Assembly: GCA_049324835.1 (NCBI GenBank)
Contig: JBMOMT010000040.1
Location: forward strand, 124,001-188,000
DNA from: JBMOMT01 sp049324835
GTDB taxonomy: Bacteria > Chloroflexota > Anaerolineae > CAYNKW01
Direction of reading: 5' to 3'
Length of the DNA: 64,000 nucleotides
The position numbers were made by a program, and so were the translations under genes. Shown here one piece after another: positions 9,270-18,100 of this stretch. Position 1 is the stretch's first letter, and each line of letters starts with the position of its first letter. The notes under the pieces were generated by a model. It had not been told where the DNA came from and did not search any database. It was given only the letters and a program-made list of their open reading frames with translations.

Positions 9270-10810
9270 ACCCGTCACCCTCGAAGCGGCGCCTTCACAC
9301 CTGGACGGTGGTGATCCTGTTTGTGGCCACACTCGCCAGCAGGATTCCCTTTCGCTCGCAGATTCTGTATCACTGGGACTCGGTGAACTTTGCCTACGCC
9401 ATGAGTGAGTTCAGCGTGGCCAAAGAACAGCCGCAGCCGCCGGGTTATATCGTCTACGTCTGGTTATGCCGCGCCGTGGATCGGCTTTTCGGCGATGCGC
9501 AGACGACCATGGTCTGGATCAGCGTCGTCGCCAGCGCGCTGGCGGTGGTGGCCCTCTACTACCTGGGCCGGGCCATGTTCGACGCTCGCGCCGGGCTGGT
9601 GGCCGCGCTGTTCCTGGCCACCTCGCCGCTGTTCTGGTTCTACGGCGAGATCGCCCTGCCCCACAGCCTGGACATGCTGCTGGTGATCCTGGGCGTGTGG
9701 TGGCTGTATGAAACCATGCAGGGCAAACGCCGCTACCTCTTTCCGGCCATCGCCGTGATGGCCGTGGCCGGGGGCGTGCGCCAGCAGACGTTGGTGTTTC
9801 TGGCGCCGCTGATCCTCTTTGCCCTGCGTAAGGTGGGCTGGCAGCGGTTCATCGTCGCCGGCGGGCTGGGGGGGATCATTTGCCTGGCCTGGTTCGCGCC
9901 GCTGATGGCCCTCAACGGCGGCGCAAGTGGCTACTTTGAGGCCATGGGCGCCTTTACCGATCGTTTTAACGCCACGACGTCGGTCCTGGCCGGCGGCGGC
10001 TGGTGGGGGGTGCAGCGCAACCTGATCAAACTGACGCTCTACACCCTCTTTGGCTGGAGCGTGGCGCTCCTGCCTTTTGCCGCCGCTCTGATAACCCGAG
10101 CCCGGAAACGGGACTGGCCGCGCCAATGGGAAAAGGTGATCTTGTTTGCCCTGTGGCTGCTGCCAACGTTAGTTTTTTACACCGTCATCCACATGGGCCA
10201 GCAAGGGCTGACTTTTGTGTTCCTGCCGGCGCTGCTGCTGTGGGGCGCGCGCGCCCTCGTCCGGTTGTTCGAGAATGGGCCCCGGCAGCGGCTGGCGACC
10301 GTCACCGCCGCGCTGCTGGCGGTCAATATCGGCATTTTCTGTTTCGCGCCGCAGTACCCGCTGCCGACGGATCGTGTGCGCCTGCTCACCCGCTCGGCGC
10401 TGGTGGAAACGGATCGTTATTATGCCGATCGTTTTGCGGCCATCGAGGCCAGCTTGGCGCCCGAATCCACGGCCATCCTGGCGGCCAACTGGCATCACGT
10501 GGAATATTATCTGCCGCGATACACCCTGCTGCCCATGGACGTCATCGCCAAGTGGGAGCTGGGCGAGGGCCAACCGACCGGCCGCCTACGAGGGGTATCG
10601 GTCACGCCGGCCGATCTGGGCCTGCAACCCGACCTCGACGGGCGTCACACCATCGTCATTTTTGATCCCGATCTGGAACCTTTTAACCAGAGCCTTTCGA
10701 GCACCCACAGGCTAACCCTCGAACATGGCGCAGAAATGACATTCCTGGTGTGGACCGATGGGCTGGTCTTGAATTATGGGGATCGATCTTTTGGTCTGTC
10801 GGAGCCATAA
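9266..10810 (+). CDS. GT39/PMT-like membrane glycosyltransferase
   Basis: A 514-residue polytopic protein. The first outer loop has HWDSVNFAYAMSEF (near residue 35), the Asp-containing motif expected for the catalytic base or metal site of GT39/ArnT-like enzymes. Then come PPGYIVYVWLCRAVDR and about ten hydrophobic segments, with a soluble C-terminal part of roughly 120 residues. It probably uses the polyprenol-phosphate sugar made by the preceding synthase, with which it overlaps by 4 bases. The acceptor is unknown. Confidence 0.75.
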   Translation: MNPSPSKRRLHTWTVVILFVATLASRIPFRSQILYHWDSVNFAYAMSEFSVAKEQPQPPGYIVYVWLCRAVDRLFGDAQTTMVWISVVASALAVVALYYLGRAMFDARAGLVAALFLATSPLFWFYGEIALPHSLDMLLVILGVWWLYETMQGKRRYLFPAIAVMAVAGGVRQQTLVFLAPLILFALRKVGWQRFIVAGGLGGIICLAWFAPLMALNGGASGYFEAMGAFTDRFNATTSVLAGGGWWGVQRNLIKLTLYTLFGWSVALLPFAAALITRARKRDWPRQWEKVILFALWLLPTLVFYTVIHMGQQGLTFVFLPALLLWGARALVRLFENGPRQRLATVTAALLAVNIGIFCFAPQYPLPTDRVRLLTRSALVETDRYYADRFAAIEASLAPESTAILAANWHHVEYYLPRYTLLPMDVIAKWELGEGQPTGRLRGVSVTPADLGLQPDLDGRHTIVIFDPDLEPFNQSLSSTHRLTLEHGAEMTFLVWTDGLVLNYGDRSFGLSEP

Positions 10811-10828
10811 ACACTTTTTTTTTCATGG

Positions 10829-12373
10829 ATGGCCACCTTGTCGTTGAACAATCGCCACGACAATAGAATAGAAGGCGTATTACTGGCAGCGCTCTTGTTC
10901 TGCCTGCTGATCTTGAGCCTGTATCGCCTGGAAAGCTATCCCGCGCCCTGGTTCGACGAAGGACTTCCCCTCCAGGCAGCCAAGAATGTTGCCCTGGAGG
11001 GGCAATATGGGCTGCGCACCACTGAGGGCATGGTGTTGTTCCACCCGGCCATTCAAACCGGACCCACCGTTCTGCTGCCCATCGCCCTGATGGTCCGGCT
11101 GGTGGGCGCCGACATGTTCACTGCGCGATTGATGATGGTCGGTTACGCACTGATTGCCCTGGTCGTTTTTTACGGGCTGGTGCGATACCTGAATGGTTGG
11201 AAGACGGCTTTGCTGGCAGGAGTATTGTTGCTCTCGACCTTTGATCACGAATACACATCGTTCGTGTACATGGGCCGACAGGTGCTGGCCGAGGTGCCGG
11301 CCCTGGCCTTTTTCTGGTCGGGCACGTGGCTCTGGCTCAGAGCATGGTCAGGTCCTGGCCGGTTGAGGGTAGCATGGGCAGGTCTGTTGTGGGGCCTGGC
11401 CATGGTCACCAAGGTACAGTTTGCCTTTGTGCTTCCGGCAGCTCTGATCCTGTTCTGGTTATTGGATCGGCTTTTTCACAAAAGGCTCACAACTTTGCAG
11501 GTCATCCTGCCCCTGCTGGTGAGTGGATCCTGCGTCGTGGCCTGGTATGGCTATCAGGCTATCACCGTGGGGCCGGTGCATTACTGGCAGCAGATGACCG
11601 AGCTGGGCGCAGCAGGAGGAGTGCACTTTTTTTCTTTTTCGACCCGCCAGATGGCCCGCGCCATCTCGCAGCTATCGGGGTCTGTGCTGCTGTTGTTGGG
11701 CCTGCCGGGGATGCTCTACATTGTGCTGGCCAGCCTGAAACGACGAGAGGACGTGCGGCAGTTGCAGCAAGTCTTTTTGGCGGCCTTTACAGCCGTGTGG
11801 TTGGCCTGGTATGCCTTTTTATCCATCGGCTGGATGAGATATGCCTTTGTGCCGGCGGCCATCGGCACGGTTTTCGCCGCCCGTTTGCTGCACGATCTCT
11901 GGCGGTGGGCCGGAGGTGACGACAAGATCGACCGTCGGTTGTGGGTGACACCTGGCCAATTTGCGTTGGCCGGCATCGTTGCCATGCTGCTCTTCTCCGG
12001 CCTGCTGCCGCTGGCCAGACAGTTTATAACCTACCCGGACAGCGGCCTGCAAGAGATGGCCGAATACCTCAACCGTTACATTCCCACCGATCAAACGATC
12101 GAATCTTGGGAATGGGAAGCCGATTTCCTGACCGAGCACAGCTATCATCACCCGCCATACGCCGTCACCAATGCCGTCACGGCAGCCATATGGTACAAGG
12201 AGCAGATGCCACCAGACCTTTACGATCCGCTCGAATTCGAGCCGATTTATTTACTCAACGGCCCGTTCGCCAAGTGGACGGGCATCTATGCCCAGGTGCT
12301 CCAGGAGAATCGGGGCGCTCGGATCGTATCCCTGGGGCAATACGATTTGTACCGAATAAACAACGACGAGTAA
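10829..12373 (+). CDS. GT39-like membrane glycosyltransferase, tandem paralogue 1
   Basis: A 514-residue polytopic protein with the GT39/GT83 Asp-Glu motif WFDEGLPLQAAKNVA near residue 41 and the VYMGRQVLAEVPALAFF segment seen in this subgroup. Its soluble C-terminus ends with GPFAKWTGIYAQVL and QYDLYRINNDE, nearly the same as in the next gene. It is the first of three tandem homologues (10829, 12422, 13962). It follows the previous gene by 18 bases. An alternative ATG four bases upstream is out of frame. Confidence 0.78.
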   Translation: MATLSLNNRHDNRIEGVLLAALLFCLLILSLYRLESYPAPWFDEGLPLQAAKNVALEGQYGLRTTEGMVLFHPAIQTGPTVLLPIALMVRLVGADMFTARLMMVGYALIALVVFYGLVRYLNGWKTALLAGVLLLSTFDHEYTSFVYMGRQVLAEVPALAFFWSGTWLWLRAWSGPGRLRVAWAGLLWGLAMVTKVQFAFVLPAALILFWLLDRLFHKRLTTLQVILPLLVSGSCVVAWYGYQAITVGPVHYWQQMTELGAAGGVHFFSFSTRQMARAISQLSGSVLLLLGLPGMLYIVLASLKRREDVRQLQQVFLAAFTAVWLAWYAFLSIGWMRYAFVPAAIGTVFAARLLHDLWRWAGGDDKIDRRLWVTPGQFALAGIVAMLLFSGLLPLARQFITYPDSGLQEMAEYLNRYIPTDQTIESWEWEADFLTEHSYHHPPYAVTNAVTAAIWYKEQMPPDLYDPLEFEPIYLLNGPFAKWTGIYAQVLQENRGARIVSLGQYDLYRINNDE

Positions 12374-12421
12374 CAGTTGCCTTATCGCTCACAATGCAGA
12401 TGTGCCATCGAGGAGAAGACA

Positions 12422-13969
12422 GTGTCATCACCGAGCCATGAACAACCTACCCACACCACGCAGCACAGATGGTTGCTGGCCTTACTTTTGGGGCTGACGC
12501 TTTTTCTGGGCCTTTACAATCTGGAAACCTATCCGCGCACCTGGTGGGACGAAGGCAAGTTCATCCAGATTCCCTCCAACCTCGTCGTGCATGGCAAATA
12601 TGCCACCCTCAGTTCTGAGGGCTTTCGTATGTTTTCAGTATATGGCACCGGACCGGCGGTGTTCCTGCCGATGGCGGCCTTTTTTAAACTCTTTGGCATC
12701 GGATTGCTGCAGGCCCGACTGGTCATGGTGAGTTTTGGCCTGCTGGCGGTGGTGGCTTTTTTTGCCGTCGCCCGGCAGCTTTACGGCGAACGGGTGGCCC
12801 TCGTTGCCGGGTTTCTGCTGGTCCTGGTGGTTTACGATCCCTTCACCTCGCTGCTTTACCTTGAACGCCAGGTGCTGGGCGAAGTGCCTGCCTTTTGTTA
12901 CCTGATGATCGGCCTGACCATTTGGGTGAGGCAAGAAAAAGCGCGCTGGCCATCTCTGCTGCTTTCGGGCCTGTTTTGGGGGCTGGCCGTGCTGGCCAAG
13001 TGGATTTTTGTCATGATCGTCCCTTGTCTGGTGGTATTGTGGTTGGCCGATAGGTTCTATTTTCGCAGGTTGAAACACCGCCACTTTGCCCTGCCATTGC
13101 TGGTCATGGCTGCGGCCATCGCAGCCTGGTTCGGTTACATGACCTTGACGCTGGGCACAGCCGGTGTGGCAGAGGTTCTATCGCAAACCCAAGATAATGC
13201 CACCTCGAATGTCTTGTTTGTATCGCTGGAGGCCGTGCTGGCGGCCATCAAGTTTCTCATTCGATCCCAATTTGTGGTGTGGGGTGCACCTGGCCTGGCA
13301 TACGTGCTGCTGACCAACTTGCGGCACGGTCGGCAGGCCGGGCCTCAACAGTGGTTCCTGCCGGTGTTCGTGGGTGGCTGGTTGGTGTGGTATGTTTTTC
13401 TCTCGCTAGGATGGAGTCGCCAGGCCTTTGCGCCATTGGCTCTGAGCAATATTTTTCTGGCCAAGCTGCTGCACGATCTCATCGGAGGGTTCGTCTGGTC
13501 TGCGCGGGCGCTGCTCGATGGCGTGCGTGCGGGTAACAGCGCCGTTCTCAAAAAACTGAGCGTCGGATTGATGGTGGCGGCACTGCTCCTGAGTTCACCC
13601 GTACAAATCGCAGAGGGCATCCTGGGCACACAGGATACTTCTGTCCACGAATTTGCCACCTGTATCAACGAGTATGTGCCCCAAACAGCCGTGATCGAGT
13701 CCTACGAATATGAACTCGATATTCTCACGCAGCACACTTACCATCACCCTCCCGAACCGCTGGTCACACTGGCGACCAAACACGTCTACGCTGGCACACC
13801 CTATCCACCGGATTTCTACGACTTTTTGGCATATGACCCGGAATATCTCATTCTCGGTCCGTTCGCCAAGTGGACGGGCATCTATCAACAGGGATTCCGG
13901 GAGCAGGACTGGACGCTGATCGAATCGGTGGGAGAATACGATCTGTATCGAGTGAATAACGATGAATAG
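12422..13969 (+). CDS. GT39-like membrane glycosyltransferase, tandem paralogue 2
   Basis: A 515-residue polytopic protein with WWDEGKFIQIPSNLVV (near residue 41) as the catalytic-type Asp-Glu motif and LYLERQVLGEVPAFCY in the second outer region. The C-terminus repeats GPFAKWTGIYQQGF and EYDLYRVNNDE from the upstream paralogue. The frame is open to a TTG at 12377, but I chose GTG 12422 because AGGAG (12411-12415) lies 6 bases before it and the first membrane segment then has a normal short cytoplasmic lead. Its stop overlaps the next ATG by 8 bases. Confidence 0.78.
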   Translation: MSSPSHEQPTHTTQHRWLLALLLGLTLFLGLYNLETYPRTWWDEGKFIQIPSNLVVHGKYATLSSEGFRMFSVYGTGPAVFLPMAAFFKLFGIGLLQARLVMVSFGLLAVVAFFAVARQLYGERVALVAGFLLVLVVYDPFTSLLYLERQVLGEVPAFCYLMIGLTIWVRQEKARWPSLLLSGLFWGLAVLAKWIFVMIVPCLVVLWLADRFYFRRLKHRHFALPLLVMAAAIAAWFGYMTLTLGTAGVAEVLSQTQDNATSNVLFVSLEAVLAAIKFLIRSQFVVWGAPGLAYVLLTNLRHGRQAGPQQWFLPVFVGGWLVWYVFLSLGWSRQAFAPLALSNIFLAKLLHDLIGGFVWSARALLDGVRAGNSAVLKKLSVGLMVAALLLSSPVQIAEGILGTQDTSVHEFATCINEYVPQTAVIESYEYELDILTQHTYHHPPEPLVTLATKHVYAGTPYPPDFYDFLAYDPEYLILGPFAKWTGIYQQGFREQDWTLIESVGEYDLYRVNNDE

Positions 13970-15479
13970 AATCCATCTCAAAAGCTGGCAAATGCTCTGG
14001 GCAGCCACCCTGGCTGCGCTCACTCTCTTTTTGGCCCTCTACAACCTGGAATACTTTCCCCCCACCTGGTACGACGAGGGGGTGCATCTGCTGGTGGCCA
14101 AAAAACTGGCCCTGGCAGGCAAATACCGGTTTGGCCCAGCTGTAGGCCCGACAGTGTTTTTTCCTGTTGCGGCAGCGTTTCGTATTGCCGGCGTGGAGCT
14201 TTTATCGGCTCGCCTGGTCATGGTGGGTTATCTTTTGCTTTGCGTGGCGGCCTTTTACACGCTGGCCCGACGTTTCGGCGGCTGGAAAGTTGCCACTGTG
14301 GCCACGCTGCTGTTATTGTCTTCGCCGGGCATCAACCTGATGCGCTGGGGACGCCAGGTTCTGGGCGAAGTGCCAGCGACCCTCTTTTTTCTCCTGGGCG
14401 CCTGGTTGTGGATCAAAACACTGGATCGCCCTACCGACGCATCCAGGAACGGACGGCTGGTCCTGGTGGGGATGTTACTGGGCCTGGCCATACTGACCAA
14501 AAACCAGTTCGCGCTTCTTCTGCCCGCCTGGCTTTTGTTGTGGCTGGCCAACCGATGGTACTACCGGCTGGCGCGCCACGCCGATTTTGCCCTGCCCGTC
14601 TTGGTAAGTATATTTGTGGCGATGGCCTGGTATGTGGGCCAGAGATTCATCTTGGCCGCGGGAAAACAGTTGGCATCGCAAAACGTACAGGAATGGTCCG
14701 ACGCGCTGAGCCGAGGATTCTTTACGTTGTCTCCACAACGTATGCTGGATGCCATCCAGTTTCTCACCAGCCAGGATACGTTCTATGCCTGGCTGCTGCC
14801 GGCCGTCCTTTATGCGGTGGCGCTGAGCCAGCGCCGTTCCAAAGAGGGCCTGGGCTGGGCCCTGCTGGCGAGCGTGACGGTCACCTGGCTAGGCTGGTTC
14901 CTGGTACTTTCTGTGGGCTGGCCGCGTTACGCCTTCCTGCCGTTGGTGATCGGCGCTCTGCTCGTGGCCCGGCTCTTCCACGATCTGACCGCTGGGTTTC
15001 ATATCCCGGTCGCTGACCTGTTCAAAATGTCAGACGGTCGGTGGGATGTCAGACTCGCCGGCAAGCTGGCCCTCTTGGCCTTGCTGCTGGTAATGATTCT
15101 GCGCCCTCTCCAGGGACGATTCACCGAGGTCATCGGCAACAGCGACGACACGCCTCAACAGATGGCCAGGTATATCGTCGAACACCTGCCCCCACAGGCC
15201 GAGATCGAAACTTATGACCCGGAGGTCTGTTTTCTCTCCGGCCGTGATTGCCACTTTCCACCCAACAATATCATAGATGCGTCGATCAAATATGCGTGGT
15301 ATAATGGCCCTCTGCCGTCAGAACTTTACGACTTGCGAGAATATGGCGCTTCCTACCTGCTCATCGGCGACTTTGGGCGTTGGGTACACATTTACGATCC
15401 CACAATCGTGGAAAGCGACTACGAGTTGATGGTATCGATCGGCACCTATGAGCTTTATCGGGTGAAACAGAACAGATGA
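13962..15479 (+). CDS. GT39-like membrane glycosyltransferase, tandem paralogue 3
   Basis: A 505-residue polytopic protein and the most diverged of the three tandem copies. It has WYDEGVHLLVAKKLA near residue 36, MRWGRQVLGEVPATLFF in the second outer region, and a C-terminal soluble part ending in TYELYRVKQNR. A Cys pair (VCFLSGRDC) in the soluble tail is absent from the other copies and might form an outer-face disulphide. It overlaps the previous gene by 8 bases and the next by 4. Confidence 0.77.
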   Translation: MNRIHLKSWQMLWAATLAALTLFLALYNLEYFPPTWYDEGVHLLVAKKLALAGKYRFGPAVGPTVFFPVAAAFRIAGVELLSARLVMVGYLLLCVAAFYTLARRFGGWKVATVATLLLLSSPGINLMRWGRQVLGEVPATLFFLLGAWLWIKTLDRPTDASRNGRLVLVGMLLGLAILTKNQFALLLPAWLLLWLANRWYYRLARHADFALPVLVSIFVAMAWYVGQRFILAAGKQLASQNVQEWSDALSRGFFTLSPQRMLDAIQFLTSQDTFYAWLLPAVLYAVALSQRRSKEGLGWALLASVTVTWLGWFLVLSVGWPRYAFLPLVIGALLVARLFHDLTAGFHIPVADLFKMSDGRWDVRLAGKLALLALLLVMILRPLQGRFTEVIGNSDDTPQQMARYIVEHLPPQAEIETYDPEVCFLSGRDCHFPPNNIIDASIKYAWYNGPLPSELYDLREYGASYLLIGDFGRWVHIYDPTIVESDYELMVSIGTYELYRVKQNR

Positions 15480-17905
15480 CGAGAGAACGCCGGTTCTTTC
15501 GAGGACACTCCCTCTTTACTTGGGGGGGCATCCGGCAATTCAAGCTGGTCATGCTGACCATCGGACTGGCGGTGGTGGCTAATGCGCCAGCCATGGCCCA
15601 GGAGGGAACGTGGAGCAACCCCACGATGCTCTCGACCAATACCCGTAGTTCCTGGTTTCCGGACATCGCGGTAGACGATTGGGGCCAGCCTTACGTCGTC
15701 TGGAACAGCGGCCGTCCGACCAAAGACCGCGGGCAAATGGACCTGCTGATGTACAGCACGTTGAGTGACGATGGTTGGATGGAACCGAGCGACATTGCTG
15801 TCGCAGCATTCGGCGGCTACACCGTGCGCCCAGCCATCACCGTCGACTCCAGCAGAGTTCTGCACGTCACCTTTCGAGGCGAGACGGTGGTCTATTACAC
15901 CAGCACGCCTGCTGCCAGCGCCTCGAAAGCCTCGTCCTGGGTCCCAAGACGTTTGAGCGGCGCCGGAACCGCCTACTACTCGGATATTGCGGTAGACGAT
16001 CAGGGGGGCATCCACGTTGTCTGGAACGAAAGCATGTCGCTAGACACGGAGGAAAGGTGGTTCTGGTTCGGTACCCCGGCAGGTATTGCCATTTACGATG
16101 GCAGGAACTGGCTCACCGGGGAACCTGTGTCCGGTCTGAGCAATCATTCCATCCAGGCTATGATAGAAGGCCATACCGGCCTGCAGTGGATCGCGACCCA
16201 AGGGAGCCTGCTGCAATTCGACGGTTATGCTCTAAAGAGTCTGGGCTTTCTGGCCCAGAGCGTGACGTGTGTGGTTCAGGATGCCGACGGCGACCTCTGG
16301 CTGGGCACAGATATAGGCGCCATGCGTTACCGCCAGGACGCGCAAGATGGAGCCTCGTGGGCTCTTTATGCTGCCAGAGAAGGGCTGCCAGAGGGCGCTG
16401 TCAATGCCGTGGCCATCGACCTTCAAGGCAATGTGTGGGTTGGCACTACCACCGGACTGGCCAGCTTTGATGGCCAGTCCTGGACAAAGCACTATCCTCT
16501 GGCCGACACACCCACCAGCGAAGTGCTGGCTATCGCCGTGGACGCCCAGGAGAACGTGTGGGTTGGAACGCGACACGGTGCCATGCAATACGATGGCAAA
16601 AACTGGCAAACCTTCACTGCTGCAGATGGTCTGGCCGGTGATACCGTAACCGTCATTGCCGCAGCTCGGGAAGATCAGGTCTGGTTCGGCACAGACCAGG
16701 GCCTGAGCTGGTTTGACGGCCAGGCCTTTACCTCTTTTGCCGATGAGCCAGCACTGTCCGGCCAGCCCATCACCGCCCTGCTGGTAGACAGCCAGGGTAC
16801 GGTGTGGGCAGGCACCCCTGGCGGCGCAAGTCGTTACGACGGCCAGACATGGGAGCCATTTGAGCTGCCCCCCAACCTCGTTGGCCAGCCCATCACTGCC
16901 ATCTCTGAAGATCGGCGTGTGAACGCCATGTGTCCCTCGTGTTCAGACATTTTTTACAGCCACTCTACCGACGGCGGTATGGCCTGGTCTGCACCCGTCA
17001 ATCTTTCCAACTCTTTCGCGGGATCGGTCAAACCACAAGTGCGGCCAGGGAACGATGGACACGTCTATGTGACCTGGGAAGAGGGTGAGGACTGGTACAT
17101 CCACGAAGGTTATCCTGTGGGTTCGATGTTTGTTCACTCGGCCGATGGTGGTAAAACCTGGACCAGTCAAACCTCCTTTACCACTTCTCAAGGCACGCCC
17201 CAGCAGATCACTCTGGGCACAGGCCGCAACAATGAATTGGTGGTCGTCTGGCGGCTCGCAGAGGAAAATGCCTATTTTTACCAATTCTCAAAAGACAACG
17301 GCGCCTCCTGGTCGCAACCTCAGCGTCTGCCCGACGTGATCGCCAAACCCTGGGAGCACTTTGGCCTGGACGCCTACGATACCGCCACCGACAGCGTCGG
17401 CAACGTTCACCTGCTCGTGTTGGGCTACCATTTTTCCGCCAACGAAGATATGGGCCTGTGGCATCTGATCTGGGATGGCTCTGCATGGTCTGAGCCTAAC
17501 CGCATCTTTGCTTCCAGCGATCCACCCGAATGGCCCCGCATCGACATCGGCGCGGGGAATCAAGTTTACGCCACCTGGTTCACCCGCGATGAGGCTCACA
17601 TCAAAGACAGTGAACGGGGGCGATACAAGGTTTGGGCATCCTCGTATCAGGCAGCAGCACCGGCGTTGCCAGCGGTTCTCCCAACCTCGACCCCATCTGG
17701 AATATCTCCCACCGCCAGACTGACCGCCACCCCGCCAGGCACGACTCCCACCCCCACCGTCGACCTGGGGGCATCCGGATTGCCAACAGGGCTCTATACC
17801 GAAAACGACGAGATCGGCAGGTTGCTGCTGGCACTCGCACCCCTCATCGTCATGGTAACAGTCCTGGCCATTGTGCGACTCGGCTGGCTTCGCCGCCGCA
17901 AGTAG
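15476..17905 (+). CDS. Membrane-anchored two-component-propeller / Asp-box surface protein
   Basis: An 809-residue exported protein. A signal peptide ends near AMAQEG (about residue 42). Next comes a sialidase-like propeller piece (SSWFPDIAVDDWGQPYVVW), then four or five Reg_prop repeats of the type NVWVGTTTGLASFDGQSW (about residues 195-470). Asp-box repeats follow (STDGGMAWS, SADGGKTWT, SKDNGASWS, about 495-610). A Thr-Pro linker, one hydrophobic segment and the basic tail RLGWLRRRK anchor it in the membrane. It may bind or trim the glycan made by the upstream genes; no sialidase active site was identified. It is the last gene of the operon, overlapping the previous gene by 4 bases. Confidence 0.8.
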   Translation: MTRERRFFRGHSLFTWGGIRQFKLVMLTIGLAVVANAPAMAQEGTWSNPTMLSTNTRSSWFPDIAVDDWGQPYVVWNSGRPTKDRGQMDLLMYSTLSDDGWMEPSDIAVAAFGGYTVRPAITVDSSRVLHVTFRGETVVYYTSTPAASASKASSWVPRRLSGAGTAYYSDIAVDDQGGIHVVWNESMSLDTEERWFWFGTPAGIAIYDGRNWLTGEPVSGLSNHSIQAMIEGHTGLQWIATQGSLLQFDGYALKSLGFLAQSVTCVVQDADGDLWLGTDIGAMRYRQDAQDGASWALYAAREGLPEGAVNAVAIDLQGNVWVGTTTGLASFDGQSWTKHYPLADTPTSEVLAIAVDAQENVWVGTRHGAMQYDGKNWQTFTAADGLAGDTVTVIAAAREDQVWFGTDQGLSWFDGQAFTSFADEPALSGQPITALLVDSQGTVWAGTPGGASRYDGQTWEPFELPPNLVGQPITAISEDRRVNAMCPSCSDIFYSHSTDGGMAWSAPVNLSNSFAGSVKPQVRPGNDGHVYVTWEEGEDWYIHEGYPVGSMFVHSADGGKTWTSQTSFTTSQGTPQQITLGTGRNNELVVVWRLAEENAYFYQFSKDNGASWSQPQRLPDVIAKPWEHFGLDAYDTATDSVGNVHLLVLGYHFSANEDMGLWHLIWDGSAWSEPNRIFASSDPPEWPRIDIGAGNQVYATWFTRDEAHIKDSERGRYKVWASSYQAAAPALPAVLPTSTPSGISPTARLTATPPGTTPTPTVDLGASGLPTGLYTENDEIGRLLLALAPLIVMVTVLAIVRLGWLRRRK

Positions 17906-17935
17906 CCCGACGGCAAGGATAGGAGTTGTGGACTA

Positions 17936-17964
17936 TTGACACTGGCATCAGCCTGTGTTATGAT
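17936..17964 (+). promoter_or_regulatory. Consensus sigma-70-type promoter
   Basis: TTGACA (17936-17941), a 17-base spacer, then TATGAT (17959-17964) with a TG one base before it (extended -10). It lies between the glycan operon and the propeller gene at 18101 and implies an untranslated leader of about 130 bases. Confidence 0.8.
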
Positions 17965-18033
17965 AACTTTTGCACCGGGGGGATAGTTCTAACGACGATT
18001 CGACTCTGAAACCCTCCACCATCTTGGCCCATC

Positions 18034-18058
18034 AGCCCAGGTTTCATCGATCTGGGCT
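18034..18058 (+). promoter_or_regulatory. Stem-loop in the leader of the 18101 gene
   Basis: AGCCCAG (18034-18040) pairs with CTGGGCT (18052-18058) across an 11-base loop and is followed by TTACTTTTGG. It sits in the leader between the promoter and the RBS. It could be a weak attenuator or an RNA-stability element; no known riboswitch was recognised. Confidence 0.4.
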
Positions 18059-18100
18059 TTACTTTTGGTCGATTTCCACAACAGCAAGGGGAGAAAGACA

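Noticed and set aside
17974..18032. Possible tRNA or tmRNA gene
   Set aside because: The acceptor-like ends pair in part, but the T-stem does not pair and there is no anticodon arm or tmRNA length; kept only as a curiosity in the leader.
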